Source: Solirubrobacterales bacterium 70-9 (lineage in GTDB: Bacteria; Actinomycetota; Thermoleophilia; Solirubrobacterales; 70-9). From it: a DNA stretch of 8,986 bases. The translations under genes and the position numbers were made by a program. The notes under the pieces were generated by a model. The model worked only from the letters and a program-made list of their open reading frames with translations, was not told where the DNA came from and ran no database searches. The stretch is from positions 12,352 to 21,337 of the forward strand of contig MKSH01000084.1 of the NCBI GenBank assembly GCA_001898095.1. Direction: 5' to 3'. Shown piece by piece: positions 1 to 5,536 of the stretch; position 1 is the first letter of the stretch; every line of letters starts with the position of its first letter.

Positions 1-26
1 GGCGACCCGGGCAGGCTGTGGCCGCC
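1..26 (+). repeat. Left copy of a 26-bp inverted repeat
   Basis: This segment matches the reverse complement of 429-454 at 25 of 26 positions; the only mismatch is at base 5, and the 21 bases 6-26 are identical. It sits exactly at the window edge, so the repeat may extend further left. At 417-466 the same sequence forms the loop and inner stem of a long hairpin. The sequence after position 26 only partly resembles the outer arm of that hairpin. Confidence 0.8.
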
Positions 27-149
27 TCCGAGACGCCCAGGACGGGGGAGCTTTGCGGGGATTCGCGGAGGTCCGCGACGTCTGCGGGAGGACGGGGCGC
101 GGCCCGCCCGAGGTGTGCGGGGTCCTTGGGAAGAGACGGGCGCATTCCT
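27..149. other. Non-coding stretch between repeats
   Basis: I see no gene here. The open frames on the plus strand are short, Arg/Gly/Pro-rich and have no ribosome binding site. The stretch contains a small inverted repeat, CGCGGA at 64-69 with TCCGCG at 72-77. It also holds CCTTGGGAAG at 124-133, which recurs inverted at 217-226, with a related CTTGGGA on the minus strand near 357-363. It is probably part of the repeat-built block 1-466. Confidence 0.5.
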
Positions 150-193
150 CCGGGAACGTCACGTTCACTAAGGAGAGACGCCGGGAACGTCAC
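150..193 (+). repeat. Paired 31-bp-spaced repeat, left arm
   Basis: CCGGGAACGTCAC occurs at 150-162 and again at 181-193, exactly 31 bp apart. The second copy is preceded by GGAGAGACG. The whole 44-nt segment aligns to the reverse complement of 336-379 with 36 of 44 identities, so it is one arm of a long imperfect inverted repeat. No protein explains it. Confidence 0.75.
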
Positions 194-246
194 CTCGGCG
201 TGCGGGTTCGTCGCGCCTTCCCAAGGGCCGGATCGCGCTGCGTGAG

Positions 247-270
247 TTGACCCTCCTATAGCAGGGTCAA
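247..270. repeat. Small palindrome, 8-bp arms
   Basis: TTGACCCT at 247-254 pairs perfectly with AGGGTCAA at 263-270 across an 8-nt loop containing TATA. It lies close to the centre (about 264) of the mirrored repeats at 150-193 and 336-379. It could be an operator or the tip of a folded RNA; nothing in the sequence decides between these. Confidence 0.6.
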
Positions 271-275
271 ACCAG

Positions 276-293
276 GGTCACGAGTTCGTGACC
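276..293. repeat. Near-palindrome GGTCACGAgtTCGTGACC
   Basis: The arms at 276-283 and 286-293 are perfectly complementary around a 2-nt centre, giving an 18-bp operator-like dyad, or a 7-bp stem with a tetraloop if transcribed. The half-site GTCAC is also the end of the 13-mer repeated at 150-193 and 336-379. A regulator or integrase-type protein could bind it, but no neighbour proves this. Confidence 0.55.
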
Positions 294-335
294 GTGGAGG
301 AACCCCGCGACAGGTGACGTCTCCCTCGATTCGTC

Positions 336-379
336 GTGACGTTCGCGGCATCTCTCCCAAGTCGAGGCGACGTTCCCGG
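336..379 (-). repeat. Paired 31-bp-spaced repeat, right arm
   Basis: GTGACGTTCGCGG at 336-348 and GCGACGTTCCCGG at 367-379 each differ by one base from the reverse complement of the 13-mer at 150-162 and 181-193. They are also exactly 31 bp apart. On the minus strand the sequence before the 336-348 copy reads GGGAGAGATG, matching GGAGAGACG before the 181-193 copy. A third, shorter relative (GTGACGTCTCC) begins at 314. Confidence 0.75.
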
Positions 380-416
380 CATCTTCGAAACGCACCTCCG
401 CCTCTCCCCACGGACC

Positions 417-466
417 CGGCCCTCTCGTGGCGGCCACAGCCTGCCCGGGCCGCCACGAGAGGGCCG
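417..466 (-). terminator. Long hairpin downstream of the NlpC/P60-like gene
   Basis: The arms 417-435 and 448-466 are perfectly complementary over 19 bp around a 12-nt loop (436-447). The hairpin starts 45 nt after the stop codon of the minus-strand gene 512-1195, the right place for its terminator. No T-run follows on the minus strand, as in many GC-rich actinobacterial terminators. The inner part (429-454) is the inverted copy of 1-26, so it may belong to a repeat element that now also serves as terminator. Confidence 0.7.
429..454 (-). repeat. Right copy of the 26-bp inverted repeat
   Basis: Its reverse complement matches 1-26 at 25 of 26 positions. The two copies enclose about 400 bp of repeat-rich sequence without a gene, an arrangement resembling terminal inverted repeats of a small non-autonomous element. 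No target-site duplication can be tested because the left copy touches the window edge. Confidence 0.75.
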
Positions 467-467
467 T

Positions 468-497
468 CGTCCCTTGTCCGTCCCTTGCCCGTCCCTT
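468..497. repeat. Three tandem copies of an 11-bp unit
   Basis: CGTCCCTT occurs at 468-475, 479-486 and 490-497, exactly 11 bp apart, joined by GTC and GCC. The array lies between the NlpC-like stop codon and the long hairpin, so it would be in the 3' untranslated part of that transcript. The 11-bp period equals about one helical turn, but three copies are too few to infer a function. Confidence 0.65.
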
Positions 498-511
498 ATA
501 ACCCCGCCCGG

Positions 512-1195
512 CTACAGGCCGACCGGATGCCGCACGACGAAGCCCTTGCCGAGGAAGGGTTCGGTGTGCCAGCGCGGCCCGGTGACGCCGGGCGCGTCGC
601 CGCCGGTGTCCCAACGGAGGCCGGCGACGGTCATGTAGACGTGCTGCTTGTTGGCGTAGATGGTGATCCAGGTGCCCGGGCCGGGTTCGCCCCAGGTCAT
701 GAAGGAGCCGGAGACCAGCGGCGCTTCCAGCAGCTTGCCGCCGTGCAGGGCGTAGGAGACCGAGCCGGAGCAGTCGTAGCCTTTGTCCCACCAGCGCGCG
801 TGCCCGCCGCCCCATATATAGGGCGTGGCGCGGATCCGGTTGGCGGCGGCGATCACCTGCTTGACCACCGGCGGCGCCGAAGCGGGGGCGACGGCGCGTT
901 CGCCGGCCAGCGTGGCGGTGGCGCCGGGGACGGTCGGGGCGGGCGTCGGGACGCCGCTCGGAGCGGTGAGCCCGGGGACTTCCGTTTCCGCGGTCGAGGC
1001 CGGGGTCGAGGGCGTTTCGACGGTTTCGCCGGAGTAGGTGGCGTTCAGCCCGCCCGAGCCGGCTTGGGCCGCCGGGGCGAAGAGAAGCAGCAGGAGCGCC
1101 AGGGCAGCCGCGGCGGCGATTCCGACGGTCGAGGCCGTCGACCCCGCCCCCCAAGCCGGGTTCGCCGCATGCGGTCGCCTTGAGAAGTAGCTCAC
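512..1195 (-). CDS. Secreted NlpC/P60-like peptidoglycan hydrolase
   Basis: This 227-residue protein has an N-terminal hydrophobic segment (about residues 24-42) ending in AAQA, consistent with export and cleavage near residue 45. A Pro/Thr/Ala-rich linker runs to about residue 105. The C-terminal domain shows the NlpC/P60 core: TPYIWGGG (124-131), then YDCSGSVSYAL with Cys142 as candidate nucleophile, His185 in QHVYMTV, and His210 as a possible third catalytic residue. Cys142 is the only cysteine. Family members cleave peptide bonds in cell-wall peptidoglycan. The start is GTG with no clear Shine-Dalgarno; no better start exists before the hydrophobic segment. It diverges from the propeller gene across 94 bp, so the two may share regulation. 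The exact bond cleaved is unknown. Confidence 0.85.
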   Translation of the reverse strand: MSYFSRRPHAANPAWGAGSTASTVGIAAAAALALLLLLFAPAAQAGSGGLNATYSGETVETPSTPASTAETEVPGLTAPSGVPTPAPTVPGATATLAGERAVAPASAPPVVKQVIAAANRIRATPYIWGGGHARWWDKGYDCSGSVSYALHGGKLLEAPLVSGSFMTWGEPGPGTWITIYANKQHVYMTVAGLRWDTGGDAPGVTGPRWHTEPFLGKGFVVRHPVGL

Positions 1196-1289
1196 CTAGG
1201 GGTTTTCGACCCGCCGGGGGGAGCCCGAAATTCTGCACGTCGACGCCCAGTGGAGAATTCCTCCTCTGCTACCGATAACCCAGATCAGT
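1196..1289. promoter_or_regulatory. Divergent promoter region
   Basis: These 94 bp separate the GTG start of the minus-strand hydrolase from the ATG of the plus-strand propeller gene, so both promoters must lie here or run into the genes. Neither start has a convincing Shine-Dalgarno. On the plus strand the AT-richer TACCGATAACCC (1270-1281) lies a few bases before the ATG and may contain the -10 box. I cannot assign -35 boxes. Confidence 0.45.
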
Positions 1290-2669
1290 ATGAATCGCGC
1301 GATGCGCCGCCTTTCCCTCGTTCTCGCCGTCCTCGCCCTCGGCGGGGTGTTCGCCGCCACCGCCGCCCAGGCCTCACCTTGGACGCTGACCACGCTCAAC
1401 CTCGGCGACAAGGAAACGATCTTCGGCATGCACTGCGAAGCGAGCGGCTTCTGCGTCGGGGTCGGCCAGGAAGGCGTGGTGGTCCAGTCGACCGCCCCGA
1501 CCGCGGGCGCCGGCGCCTGGACGGTCGGCCACGTCACCCCGGCCGGGGAACTGAACGCCAACCTGCGCGGGATCTCCTGCCCGAGCGCCACCCTCTGCGT
1601 CGCGGTCGACTCCAGCGGCGGCGTCTGGACGACCACCGACCCGGGCGCCGGCGCAGCCTCCTGGTCGGCGACGAAGATCCCCAAAGCCAGGTCGCTCTTC
1701 GGCGTCGACTGCGTCGCCGCGACCCAGTGCGTGGTGGTCGGCGGCACCGGCGTCTTCACCTCCGCCAACCCGACCGGCGGCCCGACCGCCTGGGTTCGCA
1801 CCGTCCTGCCCGGCAACCCGCTCCTGCGCGGGGTCAGCTGCACCGGCACGCTCTGCGTGGCGAGCGCCTTCAACGGCGAAATCTGGACGACGACCAACGC
1901 GACCGGCGGGGCGAGCGCCTGGACCTCCGCCGGCCAGCCCGCGGGCGAAGAACCGCTGCTCGGCATCAGCTGCTTCAGCGAAGCGCTCTGCATGGTCGGC
2001 GGTGAAGGCAAGGTGCTGGTCTCGACGCTCCCGACCCAGGGCGTCTACGCCTGGCCGACGACGCCACTGCCGCGCCGCTTCCAGATCGTCGCCAGCGACT
2101 GCCCGCAGGCCAACCTCTGCATCCTCACCTCGAACAACGGCGAAGTGACGGCGACCAGCAACCCCGTCGGCGGCCCCTCGGCCTGGCTCACCGAACACCT
2201 GATCAAAGGCGTCACCAACGCCCTCTTCGGCCTCTCCTGCCCGAGTGAACTCCTCTGCGTCGCGGCGGGCAAATTCGGTCAGATCCTCACCTCGACCCAG
2301 CCCAGCGCCACCGGCCAGCCGGAACCGCCGCCCCCTCCCCCGGCCCCGACCACCCTCCTCACCCACACCCCGCCGACCCTGATCCACCTCGGCGTCCGCA
2401 CCCCGGCCCCGACCGTCGCCTTCCGCTTCAAGGGCCAGGGCACCGGCCCGTTCTGGTTCCGCTGCAGGCTCGACAGCAAACCCGGCAGGATCTGCACAGC
2501 GCCCTTCAAGGCCCGCGTCGGGGTCGGCAACCACGCCTTCCGCGTGCGCGCCTTCGGCCCCGGCGGCGGTGCCGCGACAACGCTCCTCTACCGCTTCAAG
2601 GTCGAACGGGCGAACCCGAAACCCAAGCCGAAGCCGAAACCGAAACCGAAAAAGCACCACAAGTCGTGA
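1290..2669 (+). CDS. Secreted seven-repeat propeller-like protein with Lys-Pro tail
   Basis: This 459-residue protein starts with a signal peptide (cleavage probably after AAQA, near residue 28). Seven repeats of about 43-48 residues follow, each with a cysteine pair: 49/55, 97/103, 141/147, 184/189, 228/234, 271/277 and 317/323. Spacing is C-x5-C in six and C-x4-C in one. The repeat core reads like GISCPSATLCVAVDSSGGVW followed by an AW or SW motif, suggesting a seven-bladed beta-propeller with one disulfide per blade. A Pro-rich linker (343-354) leads to an Ig-like domain with Cys392 and Cys402, then an alternating Lys-Pro tail and HHKS that could bind the anionic wall. Met5 is an alternative start. 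It overlaps the next gene by 4 nt. The ligand is unknown. Confidence 0.85.
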   Translation: MNRAMRRLSLVLAVLALGGVFAATAAQASPWTLTTLNLGDKETIFGMHCEASGFCVGVGQEGVVVQSTAPTAGAGAWTVGHVTPAGELNANLRGISCPSATLCVAVDSSGGVWTTTDPGAGAASWSATKIPKARSLFGVDCVAATQCVVVGGTGVFTSANPTGGPTAWVRTVLPGNPLLRGVSCTGTLCVASAFNGEIWTTTNATGGASAWTSAGQPAGEEPLLGISCFSEALCMVGGEGKVLVSTLPTQGVYAWPTTPLPRRFQIVASDCPQANLCILTSNNGEVTATSNPVGGPSAWLTEHLIKGVTNALFGLSCPSELLCVAAGKFGQILTSTQPSATGQPEPPPPPPAPTTLLTHTPPTLIHLGVRTPAPTVAFRFKGQGTGPFWFRCRLDSKPGRICTAPFKARVGVGNHAFRVRAFGPGGGAATTLLYRFKVERANPKPKPKPKPKPKKHHKS

Positions 2670-3520
2670 GCGGGACGACCGTCGCCAACAAGGTCCTCGA
2701 CATGATCGGCGAGGTCCAGGGCATGCTGGACCTGGACGAGCTGATCGACGGCCTGCTGGTCGCGATCCGGCGCAACGTCCCCTCCGACTACGTCTCGCTC
2801 AACGACATCGGCCCCGACACCGACCGGGTGATCGCCGTGGTCACCCCCGACCTCCCCAAGGAGATGTACAGGATCTGGGGTGAGTACGCCTTCCAGAACC
2901 CGCTGATGCAGAGGTACGTGGAGACGCTCGACGGCCGGCCCTACCGTTTCTCCGACGTGGTGTCACGCGAGGAGTACCGGGCGAGCGACCTCTACCGAAA
3001 CTTCTACTCGCTGATCGACGTGGAGCACCAGATGGCCTTCACCCTGCCGGCGACCCCGGGCCGGGTGATCGCGATCGCCCTCTCCCGCTGCGACGAGGAC
3101 TTCAGCGACGAGGACCGCGACGTGATCGAACGGGCCCGCCCCTACCTGATCCAGGCCTGGCGCAACGCGATCGACCACACCGCCCTGCGCGACGAGCTCG
3201 TCGCCCGCCCGCTCGGGCCGGCGCCGGCCAACGGCACCGTGGTCGATGCCCTCCGCTCCCGCGGCCTGACCGAGCGCCAGGCCCAGGTCCTCGCCCTGGT
3301 CGCCCACGGGCGCTCCAACCGCGACGCCGGCGCGATCCTCGACATCAGCGACCGCACCGTGCAGAAGCACCTCGAGCACTGCTACCGGGAGCTCGACCTC
3401 CCCGGCCGCTCCGCCGCCGCCGAGTTCGTCTGGGCCCTGCTCGCCGAGGTCGGCGCCCACGACGTCCCCGGCGAGCCCGCGCGCCGCGGCCTCGACGGCC
3501 GTGCGGGCGCCGTCGGCTAG
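2666..3520 (+). CDS. LuxR-family transcriptional regulator
   Basis: This 284-residue protein has an N-terminal sensor-like region (about 1-180) of mixed alpha/beta character, possibly GAF/PAS- or autoinducer-domain-like. A C-terminal GerE-type helix-turn-helix spans about 197-258: LTERQAQVLALVAHGRSNRD, then DISDRTVQKHLEHCYRELDL. It has no signal peptide or membrane segment, so it acts on DNA in the cytoplasm. It starts at GTG inside the stop of the propeller gene (the two share GTGA), implying translational coupling; no separate Shine-Dalgarno is visible. There is no receiver-domain Asp pattern, so it is not an obvious two-component response regulator. Its effector and targets cannot be read from the sequence; autoregulation or control of the adjacent envelope genes is a guess. 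Confidence 0.88.
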   Translation: MSGTTVANKVLDMIGEVQGMLDLDELIDGLLVAIRRNVPSDYVSLNDIGPDTDRVIAVVTPDLPKEMYRIWGEYAFQNPLMQRYVETLDGRPYRFSDVVSREEYRASDLYRNFYSLIDVEHQMAFTLPATPGRVIAIALSRCDEDFSDEDRDVIERARPYLIQAWRNAIDHTALRDELVARPLGPAPANGTVVDALRSRGLTERQAQVLALVAHGRSNRDAGAILDISDRTVQKHLEHCYRELDLPGRSAAAEFVWALLAEVGAHDVPGEPARRGLDGRAGAVG

Positions 3521-3595
3521 CCGGATCGACGCCTGCAATCGTCCGCCAGTACGCCAACGTTGGTGGTGGTCACCTCCTCCGCCACGCCGACCGGC

Positions 3596-3925
3596 TCAGG
3601 ACGAGGGTCGTTTGAACAGCCACCGGATATGGACCGGGACTTCCTTGGACTTCCAGCCGTGCTCCTCCGTGATCAGCGCGGTGTCCATGACCGTCTCTCC
3701 GATGCACTCCCACCCTTCGGTCCCGACCTCCTGCAGCACCTTGAGGTACCAGGTGGTCTCGGCATCCGGATTCTCGGAATCGCTGCCCAGTCGGACCTCC
3801 GCCTTCTCGCCGGGTCGGTAGATGTAGAACTGGGATTTGAACACGGTGACACCGGGGATCGGGGGCACTTTCCATTCCCGGGTGGAGACCCAGACGACGC
3901 TCATGTACTCCCACCCGGTGGCCAT
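3596..3925 (-). CDS. Small Trp-rich protein, DUF4177-like
   Basis: This 109-residue protein has no signal peptide or membrane segment. It begins GWEYMSVVWV and has a central YLKVLQEVGTEGWECIG (60-76), matching the pattern of DUF4177 proteins (WEYKVV at the start, then LNELGAEGWELV). That family is short, cytoplasmic and of unknown function. The insertion between the two motifs is longer than usual, and six tryptophans in 109 residues is high. It starts 21 nt after the stop of the DUF6159-like gene, so it is probably the last gene of that operon. The ATG has only a weak GGGA upstream. Assignment rests on motif resemblance alone. Confidence 0.7.
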   Translation of the reverse strand: MATGWEYMSVVWVSTREWKVPPIPGVTVFKSQFYIYRPGEKAEVRLGSDSENPDAETTWYLKVLQEVGTEGWECIGETVMDTALITEEHGWKSKEVPVHIRWLFKRPSS

Positions 3926-3946
3926 CGAGCGGTCCCGCGTCGCCGC

Positions 3947-4768
3947 TCAGTCGCCCTTACCGCGGCGGCTGAACGGTTCCGCGAGGTCGGCCTCGGCGAA
4001 GCCGCCGGTGGCCGTGGAGCCGTTGGCGTAGCGGTAGAGGGCGACGGCGAAGACCTCGCGGGTGGCAAGGGAGAGCGCGGTGACGAGGAGGAATCCGCCG
4101 ACCGCGATCGCGATCAGCGCGGCGCCGAGGTTCGGGTTCTGATGGTTGACGAGCAGTCCGGCGGCGAAGAGGGCGGCGATCGGGATCGTGGCGACGATGG
4201 TCCAGGCGCCGATGCCGACGAGCCCGGTGATCCCCTCTCCCCACTTGCCCTTGATCAGGTTGACCGACGCCTTCGCCGTCTCGAGCGGCCCGGGGCCCTC
4301 GAGGGCGAGGAGTGGGACGGCGAAGATCGTCGCCAGGCTCCAGGCGGCGCCGAGAAGCCATGAGGCGATCCGGCCGAAGCCCGGGATCCGCGAGGCGAGC
4401 TGCTCGAGGATGAAGCCGACGCCGGCGGCCAACAGCGCCCACTGGGCGATCTGCCCGACCCGCTTCCAGGAGATGCCCAGAGCCTCGCGCACGCCGATCG
4501 GCCGGCCATCGAAGCTCGCCGCCGCCGCCCCGGCGAGGGCAACGTTGAAGAAGACGCTGAGGAACGTCATCGGGTAGAGCGCGATCAGCGCCGCCACCGC
4601 CACGGCGCGACCGGAATGGCCCGGCGAGTTGAAGTAGCCGGAGAAGTAGAAGATCGCCGCGGTGCCCGCCAACCCGAAGCCCGAGCCGATCAGCGCGATC
4701 GACACCATCGTCGGTTCCCGCCGGATCAGCTCCCAGGCGACCTTGGTCAGCCGCCAGCCGCGCGCCAT
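3947..4768 (-). CDS. Six-helix membrane protein, DUF6159-like
   Basis: This is an integral membrane protein of 273 residues. I chose the ATG at 4768 because AGGAGG (4774-4779) lies 5 nt upstream of it; an in-frame GTG at 4795 would add nine residues. The N-terminus ARGWRLTKVAWELIRREP is followed by about six hydrophobic segments. Between the fourth and fifth is AVPLLALEGPGPLETAKASV and then KGKWGEG. This order (a basic RGWRL start, then a PxxxxEG...A...S...KxxWGE loop) is characteristic of DUF6159 actinobacterial membrane proteins of unknown function. The C-terminal tail is charged and probably cytoplasmic. It lies 93 nt after the DUF6414-like gene and 21 nt before the DUF4177-like gene. No transport or catalytic motif is visible. 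Confidence 0.82.
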   Translation of the reverse strand: MARGWRLTKVAWELIRREPTMVSIALIGSGFGLAGTAAIFYFSGYFNSPGHSGRAVAVAALIALYPMTFLSVFFNVALAGAAAASFDGRPIGVREALGISWKRVGQIAQWALLAAGVGFILEQLASRIPGFGRIASWLLGAAWSLATIFAVPLLALEGPGPLETAKASVNLIKGKWGEGITGLVGIGAWTIVATIPIAALFAAGLLVNHQNPNLGAALIAIAVGGFLLVTALSLATREVFAVALYRYANGSTATGGFAEADLAEPFSRRGKGD

Positions 4769-4773
4769 CTTCC

Positions 4774-4808
4774 CCTCCTGAGCCTGCCCGTTCACGGTCG
4801 GAAGGATA
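4774..4808 (-). promoter_or_regulatory. Promoter and ribosome binding site of the DUF6159-like gene
   Basis: On the minus strand TATCCT (4808-4803) looks like a -10 box, placing the transcript start near 4795. The short leader then carries AGGAGG at 4779-4774, 5 nt before the ATG at 4768. No good -35 box is visible 16-18 bp upstream. This Shine-Dalgarno is the best in the window and decides the start codon. It also means this gene can be expressed separately from the upstream gene. Confidence 0.55.
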
Positions 4809-4841
4809 GGGCAGATCGCCGCGATTACTTAGTGCCCTTCG

Positions 4842-4860
4842 GGGTGCGGTCGGGTGCGGT
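4842..4860. repeat. Tandem 9-bp repeat before a stop codon
   Basis: GGGTGCGGT occurs at 4842-4850 and 4852-4860, ending 1 nt from the stop codon (4862-4864) of the minus-strand gene above it. It lies in the 93-nt gap between that gene and the DUF6159-like gene. It is probably a local duplication; no function is evident. Confidence 0.5.
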
Positions 4861-4861
4861 G

Positions 4862-5407
4862 TCACTTGTAGATGGCGACCGGCAGGATGACGGCGCCCTG
4901 GCGGTGGATCTCGCTCTGGTCGAGCAGGACCTGGGTCATCGATTGGCTCCTGACGATTTCCTTCAGGTGAACGTGCCGCACCTCGTTTTCGTGTTCCAAC
5001 GCTTCCAGCAGCTCGATGAAGCTGCTGGCCGCGGTCGGGGTCACCTCCCGCTGGGTCAGGTCTTCGGCTTCACCCGAGGTACCGGCTTCGAACAGCCCTT
5101 TGACGGCGAGCTTGGCGGTCAGCGAGTCGGTCTGCTTGTGCTGCAGTTGCTCGCTGGAGGTGGCGCCGCCCTGCATCTGCGCCAGGTACGAGAGCACGCG
5201 GCCGGTGTCGAGGTAGAGGAACTCGGCCGGCCGCGCGGCCCGCTGGGCGGTTTCGGCGTCTTCCTTCACCGGCGATGAGAACACCCCGACGAGGAACAGC
5301 GCCACCACGGCCAACAAGGCGACGGTCACGACTCCCCAGGCGATGATCCGATTCCAGCGGACCTCTCCGTTCTCGCCCTTCAACAGGATTGTCTTCGGAG
5401 ATTTCAC
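4862..5407 (-). CDS. Single-pass membrane protein with DUF6414-like domain
   Basis: Read from the GTG at 5407 this is 181 residues: a short charged N-terminus, one membrane helix (about 21-43, IIAWGVVTVALLAVVALFLV), then a soluble region. The segment EFLYLDTGRVLSYLAQMQGG (62-81) resembles the start of DUF6414 proteins, which carry a (Y)LDxxxxxSxLAQxxGG motif. The rest is Gln/Glu-rich and helical and may form a coiled coil around 125-150. No enzyme motif is visible. In-frame alternatives are GTG at 5428 and TTG at 5440; the latter has GGAG 8 nt upstream and is a serious competitor. The open frame continues to 5662, but that part overlaps the exporter and looks non-coding. It heads the minus-strand membrane cluster. 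The family call is from memory of the motif. Confidence 0.68.
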   Translation of the reverse strand: MKSPKTILLKGENGEVRWNRIIAWGVVTVALLAVVALFLVGVFSSPVKEDAETAQRAARPAEFLYLDTGRVLSYLAQMQGGATSSEQLQHKQTDSLTAKLAVKGLFEAGTSGEAEDLTQREVTPTAASSFIELLEALEHENEVRHVHLKEIVRSQSMTQVLLDQSEIHRQGAVILPVAIYK

Positions 5408-5536
5408 GGAGGCGCGACGGTCCCACACCGCCCTCGCCAAGACAAGAACTCCGAAGTATTTAGAAGTTTGCTTCGCCCACGCACAGAGCGCCTGCGGAGC
5501 CGGCTCCCTTGCGACACGGTCCTCTAGGTTAGTTCG
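5408..5536. promoter_or_regulatory. Divergent promoter region with AT-rich core
   Basis: This 129-bp gap separates the minus-strand membrane gene from the plus-strand exporter. Around 5441-5472 the sequence is clearly less GC-rich than its surroundings (GAAGTATTTAGAAGTTTGC), as expected of promoter DNA. GAAGTTTGCTTC (5463-5474) is a short inverted repeat. On the plus strand TAGGTT (5525-5530) fits a -10 box 6 nt before the exporter GTG, implying a leaderless transcript. On the minus strand the TAAATA/TACTTC stretch could serve as -10. Confidence 0.5.

Noticed and set aside
18..250. Two short plus-strand open frames in the repeat block
   Set aside because: Arg/Gly-rich, no ribosome binding site, and they run through non-coding repeats. 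They are open only because of high GC.
150..379. CRISPR array
   Set aside because: Only two copies per orientation, a 13-bp core, 18-bp spacers that are themselves similar, and mirrored orientation. No cas gene is nearby.
267..1238. 323-codon minus-strand frame over the NlpC-like gene
   Set aside because: Arg-rich and without motifs. The adjacent frame has the catalytic Cys and His and an export signal.
1374..2660. 428-codon antisense open frame across the propeller gene
   Set aside because: It is a low-complexity Gly/Ala/Glu/Arg-rich shadow with no domain, whereas the plus frame has a signal peptide and seven regular repeats.
3554..3563. CCAACGTTGG palindrome as terminator between the LuxR and DUF4177-like genes
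   Set aside because: A 10-bp palindrome without a loop cannot form a stable terminator stem, and no T-run follows. It was left unannotated.
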